A model generated the notes under the pieces. It was not told where the DNA came from. It ran no database searches and saw only the letters and a program-made list of their open reading frames with translations. Positions 17,955 through 26,342 of a stretch of DNA of 64,000 bases are shown in pieces. Source of the DNA: Natronosalvus halobius (lineage in GTDB: Archaea > Halobacteriota > Halobacteria > Halobacteriales > Natrialbaceae); assembly GCF_024138145.1 (NCBI RefSeq), contig NZ_CP099997.1, positions 1,054,001 to 1,118,000 on the forward strand, in the 5' to 3' direction. The translations under genes and the position numbers were made by a program. Position 1 is the stretch's first letter, and every line of letters starts with the position of its first letter.

Positions 17955-18275
17955 TTACGCGCGGAGCCAGTTCTCGAGCCGACTCGTCAGGATTTTCGCG
18001 ACCGCGTTGGCGATGTGATCAGGCGACTCCGAGAGGTTCCACACGTAATCGCCGACGCAGGTGACCCCTTCCCACTCGACGTAGCCGTGACGGTCGAGTT
18101 CGATGAGCACCCGCTCGAGAGCCGTCTCATCGAGTCGATAGCCGATCCGTTCTTCCAGTCGATCGGCGAGCTGTGGAGTCGTCAGCACGGCCCGGTCCTG
18201 GAGAGACGAGTCGCCGGTCGGAACGACGGACGGTTTCGACGCCGGCGTCTGCGGTGACGGCGGCCGCTGGGTCAT
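17955..18275 (-). CDS. Small winged-helix-like protein
   Basis: 106 residues beginning MTQRPPSPQTPA, a proline-rich leader. Residues ~35-80 (LTTPQLADRLEERIGYRLDETALERVLIELDRHGYVEWEG) have the helix-helix-wing pattern of a winged helix, with ERVLIELDRHGYVEWEG as third helix and wing. The end is a helix with ILTSRLENWL. It is probably a DNA-binding regulator or adaptor, with no known target. ATG 18275 is chosen; a frame extension upstream to 18437 has basic, atypical composition. The 248-bp gap upstream separates it from the PAPS-reductase-family gene. Confidence 0.65.
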   Translation of the reverse strand: MTQRPPSPQTPASKPSVVPTGDSSLQDRAVLTTPQLADRLEERIGYRLDETALERVLIELDRHGYVEWEGVTCVGDYVWNLSESPDHIANAVAKILTSRLENWLRA

Positions 18276-18500
18276 TGTCGATGTCCGGTTGTGATCGAGA
18301 CGGCATAAGAATCGGTGTGAACAGACGCGACCATCAAGTGCGGATCGTCGAAAAAGGTACCTCGTCGATTCCGTTTCCGTGGTTCTCACCCGCTTCGATC
18401 GAACGGTCGGATTGCCTCTAGCGGTTCCTGTTAGCATAACCCACGCGAAGACCGAACGGAGGCGACAGCACGTTCCGCCGGCGTAAGGACTTTAACCCTC

Positions 18501-18518
18501 GTAATTATATGTAATTAC
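18501..18518 (+). promoter_or_regulatory. Perfect inverted repeat just before the PAPS-reductase-family start
   Basis: GTAATTA-TATG-TAATTAC, a perfect 7-bp inverted repeat ending 5 nt before the ATG at 18524. A TTTAA box about 30 nt before the ATG would be the TATA element, so the palindrome covers the likely transcription start. That geometry suits a repressor operator. Confidence 0.55.
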
Positions 18519-18523
18519 ACCGT

Positions 18524-19495
18524 ATGCCCGACAATTTCCCCACGTACGTCGACGTCGATTACGAGGACGGCACCGACGAGGATCCCGAGGACTACCCGCA
18601 CGTCCAGGACAAGATGGAGAAGGCCATCGAGGTCACTCGACAAGGTCTCGAGCAGTACGAGAACCCGGCCGTGATGTGGACCGGCGGCAAGGACTCGACG
18701 CTCGTCCTGTACTTCGTCAAGGAGGTCGCGGACCGCTACGACCTCGAAGTACCCCCGGCGATCTTCATCGACCACTACCAGCACTTCGAGGCGATCCACG
18801 ACTTCGTCGACCACTGGGCCGACGAGTGGGACCTCGAGGTCATCTACGCGCGAAACGAGGACATCGGCAACTACGTCGAAGAGAACGACCTCGAGCCGGG
18901 TGACGACATTCCCGTCGACGAACTGTCCGAGCACAATCGCCACCACGTCGAGAACATCCTCGAGTACGAGGAGGACTCGTTCCCGTTCCTGCTCGACACC
19001 TACGCCGGCAACCACCTGCTAAAGACGGTCGCGCTCAATGACGCGCTCGAGGAGTACGACATCGACGGCATCCTCTCGGGCGTCCGCTGGGACGAACAGG
19101 AAGCACGCGCCGACGAGACGTTCTTCTCGCCGCGCCACGATCCGGACATCTACCCGCCCCACGACCGCGTTCAGCCCATCCTCCAGTTCGACGAGGCGGC
19201 AGTCTGGGAGGCGTTCTGGAACTTCGTCGTCCCGGACACCGTCGAGGCGTTCCCGGACGAGGGCTACGTCCCGCAGAGCGCCGACGACCTGCCGAACGAC
19301 CTCGAGCCTAGCGATACCCCCGTCTCGCCGAAGTACTGGGAAGGCTTCCGCTCGCTCGGGAGCGAGATCAGCACCGAGAAGACCGAAGACGACCCCGCCT
19401 GGCTCCAGGACCTCGAGGGAACGACCGAACGTGCCGGACGCGCCCAGGACAAAGAGGATCTGATGGAGCGGTTGCGCGATCTCGGCTATATGTAG
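18524..19495 (+). CDS. PAPS reductase / CysD-like PP-loop protein
   Basis: 323 residues. The PP-loop ATP-pyrophosphatase motif is AVMWTGGKDSTLVLYF (S-G-G-K-D-S type) near residue 48. Other family segments are PPAIFIDHYQHFEAIHDFV and DGILSGVRWDEQEARADETFFSPRHD. The protein belongs to the phosphoadenosine-phosphosulfate reductase / sulfate adenylyltransferase small-subunit superfamily. Whether it acts in sulfate assimilation or in another ATP-dependent sulfur step cannot be told; no cysN or cysH partner is adjacent. The C-terminus is acidic and helical. A palindrome overlaps its start region, suggesting regulation. Confidence 0.85.
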   Translation: MPDNFPTYVDVDYEDGTDEDPEDYPHVQDKMEKAIEVTRQGLEQYENPAVMWTGGKDSTLVLYFVKEVADRYDLEVPPAIFIDHYQHFEAIHDFVDHWADEWDLEVIYARNEDIGNYVEENDLEPGDDIPVDELSEHNRHHVENILEYEEDSFPFLLDTYAGNHLLKTVALNDALEEYDIDGILSGVRWDEQEARADETFFSPRHDPDIYPPHDRVQPILQFDEAAVWEAFWNFVVPDTVEAFPDEGYVPQSADDLPNDLEPSDTPVSPKYWEGFRSLGSEISTEKTEDDPAWLQDLEGTTERAGRAQDKEDLMERLRDLGYM

Positions 19496-19572
19496 GACAC
19501 GGCGGAAGCGACCGTCGTGGTACCGCGACCCTCGCAAGCGTTATCCGTGTACCGGGTGAACGTTTGTTTGTA

Positions 19573-19767
19573 ATGGCAAACGGTAAAGTTGATTTCTTCA
19601 ACGACACAGGCGGCTACGGTTTCATTTCGACGGACGACGCAGACGATGACGTATTCTTCCACATGGAAGACGTCGGCGGCCCGGACCTCGAAGAAGGCAC
19701 AGACATCGAATTCGACATCGAACAGGCCCCCAAAGGCCCCCGCGCGACGAACGTCGTCCGCAACTAA
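19573..19767 (+). CDS. cspA: Cold-shock domain protein
   Basis: 64 residues, the full length of a single cold-shock domain. RNP-1 (GGYGFISTDDA) and RNP-2 (DVFFHMEDV) nucleic-acid-binding motifs are intact. It is a single-stranded RNA/DNA chaperone. ATG 19573 gives the standard MANGKVDFF start; an ATG nine bases upstream is in frame but unlikely. Acidic substitutions such as DDADDD are usual for halophiles. It is monocistronic, with 250 bp of non-coding sequence downstream. Confidence 0.96.
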   Translation: MANGKVDFFNDTGGYGFISTDDADDDVFFHMEDVGGPDLEEGTDIEFDIEQAPKGPRATNVVRN

Positions 19768-20018
19768 GTTCTGACGCCGGGCTGTCGTCACCGACCGTCC
19801 GGACGAGTACTTCGTTTAGAATACGCTCGTGGTGAGCGCCCGCTCCGTTGCGACTGGTCGGAAGCGACGAGTCGGGGCGGGATTCGTCACGATTCGAGAC
19901 TCACAACTCGAGATTCATCGCTCGAGCCTACCGGTTAACACCCGTCACTCTCTCTTTCTAATCACATGACAGTTACTGCTCGAACCGCTCGAGAAATGCT
20001 CTAAAACGGGTGACGCGA

Positions 20019-20216
20019 TCAGCGCATCGCCCGGTACTCGCCGTGTTTGACGCCGATCGCGAGCATGATCGCGCCGAAGATGGCCATCGACGGCAGGACC
20101 ATCGTCAGGATCGTACCGGTCGTCATACCCGGCATCATCGTGAGGGCAGCGGTCCCGACGGCGATGATCGCGACGAACGCACCGACGGTCTTGACGAGGT
20201 CGAACTCGAGTGCCAT
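20019..20216 (-). CDS. Small two-helix membrane protein
   Basis: 65 residues: a short amphipathic start (MALEFDLVKT), helix one VGAFVAIIAVGTAALTMM, a Gly/Thr turn, helix two ILTMVLPSMAIFGAIMLAIGV, and a basic end HGEYRAMR. It is likely to sit in the cytoplasmic membrane with both helices crossing. Function unknown. It follows the larger membrane protein at 20309-21082 on the same strand with a 92-bp gap, so the two may be cotranscribed. Confidence 0.75.
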   Translation of the reverse strand: MALEFDLVKTVGAFVAIIAVGTAALTMMPGMTTGTILTMVLPSMAIFGAIMLAIGVKHGEYRAMR

Positions 20217-20308
20217 ATGCGAACGTCGGTTGCGAAGATTCCTAAGAATACCGAAACGATGCGCCCGTTTCCGTCGGTTGCTGGAGTTGCCGGATAGCGA
20301 GGACTCGG

Positions 20309-21082
20309 TTACTCGCCCGACGGCCGGACGACGTTCGCCAGTGAGACCATCGTCCCGAGGAACCAGCCCATCGGGAACGAGAATCCGAGCCACATGGCCG
20401 CGTAGGCCGCGCCCTCGAGCTGGTAGTTGTCCCGCAGGTACTGGTTGAGGTCCCCGACGACGAAGACGGTGTCGAGGAGCCACACGGCGAGGTCGTAGCT
20501 GGGTTCGAGGACGTAGGGCTCGAGCGAGGGGGTCACGAGCGCGGCGACGACCGGGGGCAAGAACAGGGCGGTCATCGCGAAGGGGTAGGCGAGAATCACC
20601 GAAAGTGCTCGCCCGCCGAATTTCGAACAGGCGGCTGCGAGTGCGGTCGAGATCGTCGCGACGCCGCTCGCTGCGGCGACGGCGTAGACGGCGTCGAGAG
20701 GGACGTCGACTTGCTCCATGTACGACATCGCACCCCAGGCGATGGTCAGCAGACCCCAGCCCAGCAGGGCGACGGCGGTGACGCCGACGATGCCGAGTCG
20801 GGTTCGCGTCGAGTCGAGTTTCGCCGCGTAGTAGCGGGTCGCGAGACCGATTACGGTGAACGGATACACGAGTAGAATGCCGAGGGCACCGACGAGACTC
20901 CAGAGATAGTAGCCCACTTTCTGCGGGAGCGATTCCGGTTTCCACTTCCCCATGACGGAGTGGCCCCGGCCACGCTGACGGGGGAAGACGAGCTCCATCC
21001 ACGCTCCGTGGAGCCGTGCCAGGTCGACTTTCACCGCGGCGACGAATCCGCCACCGCCACGGGAGTGTGCGCGCGTAGACAT
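20309..21082 (-). CDS. Multi-pass membrane protein, unknown function
   Basis: 257 residues. A basic, Gly-rich N-terminus (STRAHSRGGGGF) is followed by about six hydrophobic segments, for example YYLWSLVGALGILLVYPFTV, LGIVGVTAVALLGWGLLTIA and AMTALFLPPVVAALV. It ends with GWFLGTMVSLANVVRPSGE. No catalytic motif or known transporter signature is evident. ATG 21082 is preferred to an upstream in-frame start because an AT-rich stretch (ACAGTATTTTGGATT) precedes it. Possibly cotranscribed with the small membrane protein downstream. Confidence 0.75.
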   Translation of the reverse strand: MSTRAHSRGGGGFVAAVKVDLARLHGAWMELVFPRQRGRGHSVMGKWKPESLPQKVGYYLWSLVGALGILLVYPFTVIGLATRYYAAKLDSTRTRLGIVGVTAVALLGWGLLTIAWGAMSYMEQVDVPLDAVYAVAAASGVATISTALAAACSKFGGRALSVILAYPFAMTALFLPPVVAALVTPSLEPYVLEPSYDLAVWLLDTVFVVGDLNQYLRDNYQLEGAAYAAMWLGFSFPMGWFLGTMVSLANVVRPSGE

Positions 21083-21216
21083 ACTCAATCCAAAATACTG
21101 TGATACCGTAAGTTTTCCTCCTCGAGACCGTCTCGATTTCACGATCGTTTCGAGACCGTCTCGACCGTCACACGCGATCCCCATCGTTTATGCACCATCC
21201 CAAACCATCCTCGAGT

Positions 21217-21600
21217 ATGGACATCGAGTCTTTCTTCGAGGAGATGCCGTTCGCCGACCTGCTGGGCGTCGAGGTCACCGAAGCCGAAGACGGTCACGCC
21301 GAAGGCCGCCTCGAGATACGCGAGGAACTGTCCTGGAACGCCGATCGGCTGATGGCCCACGGCGGGGTGACGTTCACCCTGGCGGACACCGTCGGCGGGG
21401 CGGCGCTCGTCTCGGAGGTCGACCAGCCGGTGCCGACGATCGACATGCGCATCGACTACCTCTCGGCGGGCACGGGCGACCTCCACGCCGAGGCCGACGT
21501 CGTCCGCTGTGGCGGGGACGTCGGCGTCGTCGATGTCGAAGTCTACAGCGAGGACGATACGTTGATCGCGGACGCTCGGGGCGTGTACAAGACTGGCTGA
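21217..21600 (+). CDS. PaaI-type hot-dog thioesterase
   Basis: 127 residues, one hot-dog fold. The family pattern is clear: LMAHGGVTFTLADTVGGAALVSE (H-G-G-x5-A-D, the central helix and catalytic Asp) and TIDMRIDYLSAGTGDLHAEADVV. It hydrolyses aryl- or acyl-CoA thioesters; the true substrate is unknown. ATG 21217 gives the usual start MDIESFFEEMPFADLLG. It is divergent from the membrane protein gene at 21082. Confidence 0.9.
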   Translation: MDIESFFEEMPFADLLGVEVTEAEDGHAEGRLEIREELSWNADRLMAHGGVTFTLADTVGGAALVSEVDQPVPTIDMRIDYLSAGTGDLHAEADVVRCGGDVGVVDVEVYSEDDTLIADARGVYKTG

Positions 21601-21654
21601 AACTCGAGCGAAGGAATCAGTACGCTTAGGAGAGTCCACTCCCTAGCCGGCGGT

Positions 21655-22227
21655 GTGAACCGTCGGAACGTCCTCCAGGCGATCGGTGTCGGGGCAAGCG
21701 TCGGACTCGCCGGCTGTTTCCAGGGCCTCGGTGAGTTCTTTACGGGAGGCGGAATTCAGCCGAACACGCCGATCCTGATCTTTAACGAAGCCGAATTCTC
21801 GTACAACGTCGCGATCGAGGCGCAAGAAGCCGAGACTGGGCGGAAGACCTACGACGAGGGCATCAACATGATCCCCGGCGAGCGGGCCGTTCCTCGCCGC
21901 ATCGAACGAAGCCCGCAGCAGTTCCGGGTCACCCGGCACGGACGCGACGGCGAGGACGGGGGCCCCGGCGAGGATCTCGTCGAGACCGGCCAAATTACGG
22001 AGGAGACTCAGCTCGTGAGCGTTCGGATTTTCGACGACACTCTCGAACTCGAGATAATCGAGGACGAGGACGAAGCGGAGGCTGAGCAGGAAGAACTCGA
22101 GGAGGAGGCGAACGACTCCTCCGAGAATACGTCGGGCTCGACCGATAACGAGGGCGACTCGACCGATAACGAGGACGACTCGACCGATAACGAGGACGAA
22201 TCGAAAGAGAATACGACAGGCGACTGA
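21655..22227 (+). CDS. Tat lipoprotein with acidic repeat tail
   Basis: 190 residues starting at GTG 21655. The leader MNRRNVLQAIGVGASVGLAGC has twin arginines and a lipobox (LAGC), so it should be Tat-exported and lipid-anchored. The middle (ILIFNEAEFSYNVAIEAQEAETG) looks like a beta-rich unit. The C-terminus is extremely acidic and contains three tandem copies of DSTDNED, probably an unfolded surface stalk. Function unknown. It is convergent with the YcaO gene, 35 bp apart. Confidence 0.75.
   Translation: MNRRNVLQAIGVGASVGLAGCFQGLGEFFTGGGIQPNTPILIFNEAEFSYNVAIEAQEAETGRKTYDEGINMIPGERAVPRRIERSPQQFRVTRHGRDGEDGGPGEDLVETGQITEETQLVSVRIFDDTLELEIIEDEDEAEAEQEELEEEANDSSENTSGSTDNEGDSTDNEDDSTDNEDESKENTTGD
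22137..22199 (+). repeat. Three 21-bp tandem repeats inside lipoprotein gene
   Basis: Three head-to-tail 21-bp copies, the last two identical and the first with one difference. They encode STDNE(G/D)D units. Being in frame, they change only tail length. Confidence 0.9.
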
Positions 22228-22262
22228 TCGTTCGATCGGCGCCGCCGAGACGAAATACTGAA

Positions 22263-24038
22263 CTACGGATAGGGATGGAACGCCCGTTCGAGCCGCGGTT
22301 CGAACCCAAGTTCGTCGGGGACCGTCTCGGCTCGAGGCGCGAAGTAGGGCTCGCCCGTGAACAACGGCTGCGCTTCGGGGACGACGACGCGCACGGCCTC
22401 GAACCCGATTCGCTCGACATCCCGCGTCGTGAGCCGGGCGGCGTACGGCGTCAATCCGGCGTCGGTCACGCGCTCGAGCAGCGCCTCGAGTCTCGCCGCA
22501 CCAGTCGGCACGGGATCTGGGCTGACGGACGAAGCCGAGACCCGCTGCGCGTCACCGACGTCGACGAACTTCCTGGCCCGGTCGGGAAACGACCCGTACT
22601 CGCCGATGGCACCGCTCGCGTTTTCGGCCTCCTCCGGCCCCATTCCTCGAAGCTCCGTCCAGTTCTGGAGCGCCTCCCCGAGCGCGCTCGTCGCGGCAGC
22701 GTCGACGTCGAGTCCGGCGGCCGAGCCGACGGCGAAGTGGGGCCACGGATCCCCGTACTCCTCGGTGGGGGTATCCAGGTCGCGGTGAACGGCGACGGCT
22801 ACCACGGGGACGTCCACGTCCTGTGAGCACAGGAGCGCCGTCGTCTCGAGCCCCTCGCTCCTCGCTCGCCTGGCGAGCGTCTCGTAGACCTCGGCCTCGG
22901 CCTCGACTTCGAGGGCCGACGGTTCGAACGTGGAGTACCACGCGAGCATCGTGGCGTCGCGTTCGACGACCTCCGTTAGCCCGGAACGGAGCGCGTCGAC
23001 CGTCGACGAGCCGAGACCGAGTCCGGTCGTGATCGACGGCACCAGCGAGTCGCCAGGCTGGGGGAACTGGACCGCTGCCGCTGGAAGGTGGGTAGACTCG
23101 CGGCTCTCGAGGGCGACACCCTCGACCCATCGGCGGTCCTCGTCGGGATCGTACTCGGGGGACGAGTCCGGTCGAACGAGGTCGGTCGGCGAGACGGCGT
23201 TCTCGAGAGCGGTTTCGCTGGCGCGAACGAAGTCCGCATCTCGGTAGATGCCCGCACAGTAGCGTTCGAGGCCTTCCCCGACGGCCTTCATCAGCGCCTC
23301 GTTCCAGTCGACGGCGACGCCGGCGGCCTGGGTCGGCGCGCTCGCGTCGCTGTAGGCCGTCGTGTCGGCCACCGTCGCGAGGTAGTACGGGACCGGGAAC
23401 GACTCGAGTTCGCCGATGGATTCGACGATGCCGACGCGGTCGTCGATGGCGAGTTCGGCCCGGTCGACGGCCGCCTCGAGGTCGAGCGATTCGTCGTCCC
23501 CGAGGTCGAGGGATCGATCCCGTTCCGAGGGCTCGCACGCACAGCCTGGAACGGGAAGCAACCGTCGCCTGGCGTGGGGAACCTCGCGAACCTGCCCGAT
23601 GATCGTCGGTTCCGCTCCGCTGAACAACCGAATGCACTCCCGGCCGGCGATGGCCCCTGCGAGCCTGGCCGCGCTCCGGTTCGCGCGGGGACGGCCGTCA
23701 CCGACGTCCTCGTCCTGGAGCGTCGACTCGACGCGGGCCTCGAGACACGAGAAGCAGGCCGTGTCGGCGGCGAACCCCGAGATTGCGGCGTCGACTGCCT
23801 GGATCGGCTGACTCCCGACGCCGCCAACTTCGACGGCGATCCAGGGCGTGTTTCCCTCACGAGCGGCCGCATTCGCGTGCTCGAAGGTCTCGGCGCCGAC
23901 GACGTCGCTCACGATGGCGAATCGGGCGTCGCTCAGATCGTCGGGAGTTGCGTCGACTGCCGATACCGAGTCCACATCGTCGAATGCGGCGACGACGGCC
24001 GCGCGGACGGGGTCGTCACCGACTACGTGTACGTCCAT
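22263..24038 (-). CDS. YcaO protein with N-terminal Cys4 TOMM-type domain
   Basis: 591 residues. Residues ~1-190 form a ThiF/leader-clamp-like domain with four Cys placed as C95-x2-C98 (CFSCLEARV) and C166-x-C168 (PGCACEP), the zinc tetrathiolate of azole/azoline (TOMM) cyclodehydratase C-domains. Residues ~225-580 are a YcaO domain: GEGLERYCAGIY, LTEVVERDATMLAWY and SALGEALQNWTELR carry the Glu-rich ATP/Mg-binding helices. The C-terminus ends HPYP, reminiscent of the Pro-rich end of peptide-modifying YcaO proteins. Likely ATP-dependent backbone-amide activation; the substrate is unknown. No precursor peptide or oxidase gene is adjacent. Confidence 0.88.
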   Translation of the reverse strand: MDVHVVGDDPVRAAVVAAFDDVDSVSAVDATPDDLSDARFAIVSDVVGAETFEHANAAAREGNTPWIAVEVGGVGSQPIQAVDAAISGFAADTACFSCLEARVESTLQDEDVGDGRPRANRSAARLAGAIAGRECIRLFSGAEPTIIGQVREVPHARRRLLPVPGCACEPSERDRSLDLGDDESLDLEAAVDRAELAIDDRVGIVESIGELESFPVPYYLATVADTTAYSDASAPTQAAGVAVDWNEALMKAVGEGLERYCAGIYRDADFVRASETALENAVSPTDLVRPDSSPEYDPDEDRRWVEGVALESRESTHLPAAAVQFPQPGDSLVPSITTGLGLGSSTVDALRSGLTEVVERDATMLAWYSTFEPSALEVEAEAEVYETLARRARSEGLETTALLCSQDVDVPVVAVAVHRDLDTPTEEYGDPWPHFAVGSAAGLDVDAAATSALGEALQNWTELRGMGPEEAENASGAIGEYGSFPDRARKFVDVGDAQRVSASSVSPDPVPTGAARLEALLERVTDAGLTPYAARLTTRDVERIGFEAVRVVVPEAQPLFTGEPYFAPRAETVPDELGFEPRLERAFHPYP

Positions 24039-24168
24039 ACGCGACCGTCTCGCGCCGGCGGCAAAAACGCGCCGCTCGAGGTCGGGTTTCAGAGCGCGTT
24101 CGCCCCGAGTTTACGTTTGTGTCCGAGGTCGGACCCAGTTCGCGTGCCCGACGCAGGCCAGGACGAAC

Positions 24169-24864
24169 TCAGTCTCGCTCGCCGAACGTCCGCGGAGCGC
24201 CCTCTGTGGCCGTGGCCCACTCGACAGCGTTCCGGATCACCCGCTGAACGTCCTCGTTCTCGTAGATCGGAATCGTCTCGTGGCCGGGCCGGAAGTAGAA
24301 GATGCGGCCGCTTCCACGCCGGTAACAGCAGCCGCTGCGAAACACCTCGCCACCCTCGAACCAGCTCGTGAAGACCAGGCGGTCGGGTTCGGGGACGTCG
24401 AAGGGCTCGCCGTACATCTCCGTCTCCGGGAGTTCGATGCACTCGTCCAGGCCGTCTGCGATCGGGTGGCCGGGGTCCACGACCCACAGGCGTTCAAGGC
24501 CGTCATCTTCGCGCCACTGGAGGCTACAGGTGGTCCCCATGAGGCGCTTGAAGATCTTCGAGTAGTGGCCGGAGTGAAGCACGAGCAGACCCATCCCCTC
24601 GAGGACGCGCTCCTGGACTCGGTCGACGATTTCGTCCTGGACCTCGTCGTGTGCCGTGTGTCCCCACCAGAGCAGGACGTCGGTTTCCTCGAGCACGTCC
24701 GACGTGAGCCCGTGTTCGGGTTCGTCGAGCGTCGCCGTGGTCACCTCGTGGTCGGCCTCGAGGAAGCCGGCGATGGTCGCGTGGATACCGTCGGGGTAGA
24801 CAGCGGCGACCTCGTCGTTCTCCCGCTCGTGTCGGTACTCGTTCCAGATCGTGACAGTGGCCAT
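24169..24864 (-). CDS. ThuA-domain protein (class I GAT-like)
   Basis: 231 residues. The ThuA family is recognisable from [37 protein letters not shown] and [19 protein letters not shown], and the C-terminus [25 protein letters not shown]. The fold is glutamine-amidotransferase-like, but the nucleophile Cys is replaced (VLHSGH). ThuA proteins are linked to trehalose and other disaccharide breakdown. ATG 24864 is preferred; an ATG at 24882 adds six residues. It is divergent from the Gfo/Idh/MocA oxidoreductase, a typical partner, implying a sugar-oxidation unit. Confidence 0.9.
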   Translation of the reverse strand: MATVTIWNEYRHERENDEVAAVYPDGIHATIAGFLEADHEVTTATLDEPEHGLTSDVLEETDVLLWWGHTAHDEVQDEIVDRVQERVLEGMGLLVLHSGHYSKIFKRLMGTTCSLQWREDDGLERLWVVDPGHPIADGLDECIELPETEMYGEPFDVPEPDRLVFTSWFEGGEVFRSGCCYRRGSGRIFYFRPGHETIPIYENEDVQRVIRNAVEWATATEGAPRTFGERD

Positions 24865-25089
24865 CGTGAAGCGGTTCGACATCGAGACTGAAAGCGTGGG
24901 CGGTCCCGGCGGCGGCTGACGGGGTCGTAAGCTGGCACTAGCGGTAGGGACGCTGACATTCGTCGGGGAATCGACAAGAATTCGAATCCAACTGGTACGA
25001 ATATATAGGCGACATGGGTCACAACCCTTATTTTGATCGCCAACCCGGTTTTCTCTATGGGAGCGTTCTTTCGCATTCGTTTTCAGATG

Positions 25090-25137
25090 AAATCGGGCAT
25101 TACCCGACTACGAGTCGGTAAATCGGGGGTTACTCGA
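25090..25137 (+). repeat. 18-bp direct repeat, 30-bp spacing, with central inverted repeat
   Basis: AAATCGGGCATTACCCGA (25090-25107) and AAATCGGGGGTTACTCGA (25120-25137) match at 15 of 18 positions and start exactly 30 bp apart. Between them CCGACT-ACG-AGTCGG (25104-25118) is a perfect inverted repeat. The array ends at the Gfo/Idh/MocA start codon, so it may be the regulator site of this gene. Confidence 0.5.
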
Positions 25138-26273
25138 TGAGCGAGGCCAGCACCGGGACGGGCACCGGCATCGGAATCGGCGTCGGTATCGTTGGCCTCG
25201 GTGGGATGGGGCAACTCCACGCCTCGAACATGCGTCAGGAGGGCGCCGATATCGTCGCCGGTGTCGATCTGGTCAAAGAACAGCGCGAACGGTTCGGTAC
25301 GGAGTTCGGCGCCGAGACGTACGACTCTCACGAGGCCATGCTCGACGACGAGAGCGTCGACGTTGACGTCGTCGTCGTCACGACGCCGAACAAGTTCCAC
25401 GAGCCAATCGCGGTCGCCGCGCTCGAGGCCGGTCGCCACGTGCTGGTCGAGAAGCCACTCGGTCACACCCTCGAGAGCGCCGAACGCATCGCCGCGGCGG
25501 CCGAGCGCGCCGAGGGGATCTGTATGGTGGGGTTCCACAACCGCCACGCCGCGTCGGCGGCGATGTTCGACGCCTACAAGTCCCAGGGTCGATTCGGCCG
25601 GCTGACCCACGTCGAAGCTAACTACGTCCGTCGACGCGGGGTCCCCGGCCCCGGTTCCTGGTTCACGAACCCGGACCTCGCTGGCGGTGGCGCCCTCCTC
25701 GACATCGGCGTCCACGCCATCGATCTCGCGCTCTACATGCTCGACTTCCCGGACGTAATCGAGGTCTCCGGCACGGCTCGTACCACGTTCGGCACCCAGA
25801 AGGAGTACGCCGATCCCGACGGGTTCGGCAATAACTGGAACGCGACAGTCGAGACGTACGAGGTCGACGACTCCGTCAGCGCCTTTATCCGCTGTGCCGA
25901 CGGGCGAACGATCACCCTCGAGGCGGGCTGGGCGACGAACCGCGACCCCAGCCAGGAGTTCCACGTCCGGGGAAGCAACGCCGGTGCGCAGTTCGAAATC
26001 GGCGATTCGAACCTCGAGTTGCTCGAGGCGGGTACCGCAGGCTGTGACCACTACGCGGACACCCAACTCACCGGCGACACGTCGGTAACCGGCCACTACG
26101 AACAGGATCGTGTCTTCCTCGAGACGGTCGTCGCCGGCGACGAACCGACGACCAACACGGTCGACGAGGCCTTGACCGTTCAGCAGGTCATCGATGCAAT
26201 TTACCGCTCGAGCGAGACGGGACGAGCGGTTCGCCTCGAGGACACGCACAAGGCGACCCGGACGCTGGACTGA
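25137..26273 (+). CDS. Gfo/Idh/MocA family oxidoreductase
   Basis: 378 residues. An N-terminal Rossmann fold (GVGIVGLGGMGQLHA, G-x-G-G-x-G) is followed by the catalytic EKP motif (VLVEKPLG) and the C-terminal segment GGALLDIGVHAIDLALYML, whose HAIDL is the family catalytic His region. It is an NAD(P)-dependent sugar, inositol or related polyol dehydrogenase; the substrate cannot be read. A Gly/Thr-rich N-terminal leader (TGTGTGIGIGVG) is unusual. It is divergent from ThuA, which often works with such enzymes. Confidence 0.92.
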   Translation: MSEASTGTGTGIGIGVGIVGLGGMGQLHASNMRQEGADIVAGVDLVKEQRERFGTEFGAETYDSHEAMLDDESVDVDVVVVTTPNKFHEPIAVAALEAGRHVLVEKPLGHTLESAERIAAAAERAEGICMVGFHNRHAASAAMFDAYKSQGRFGRLTHVEANYVRRRGVPGPGSWFTNPDLAGGGALLDIGVHAIDLALYMLDFPDVIEVSGTARTTFGTQKEYADPDGFGNNWNATVETYEVDDSVSAFIRCADGRTITLEAGWATNRDPSQEFHVRGSNAGAQFEIGDSNLELLEAGTAGCDHYADTQLTGDTSVTGHYEQDRVFLETVVAGDEPTTNTVDEALTVQQVIDAIYRSSETGRAVRLEDTHKATRTLD

Positions 26274-26342
26274 GCCGGTTTGGCTGGGTCGTATCAACCA
26301 GAAATACTCTTTGTCCTGTATTCAAGAGCGAGACGTATCGTA

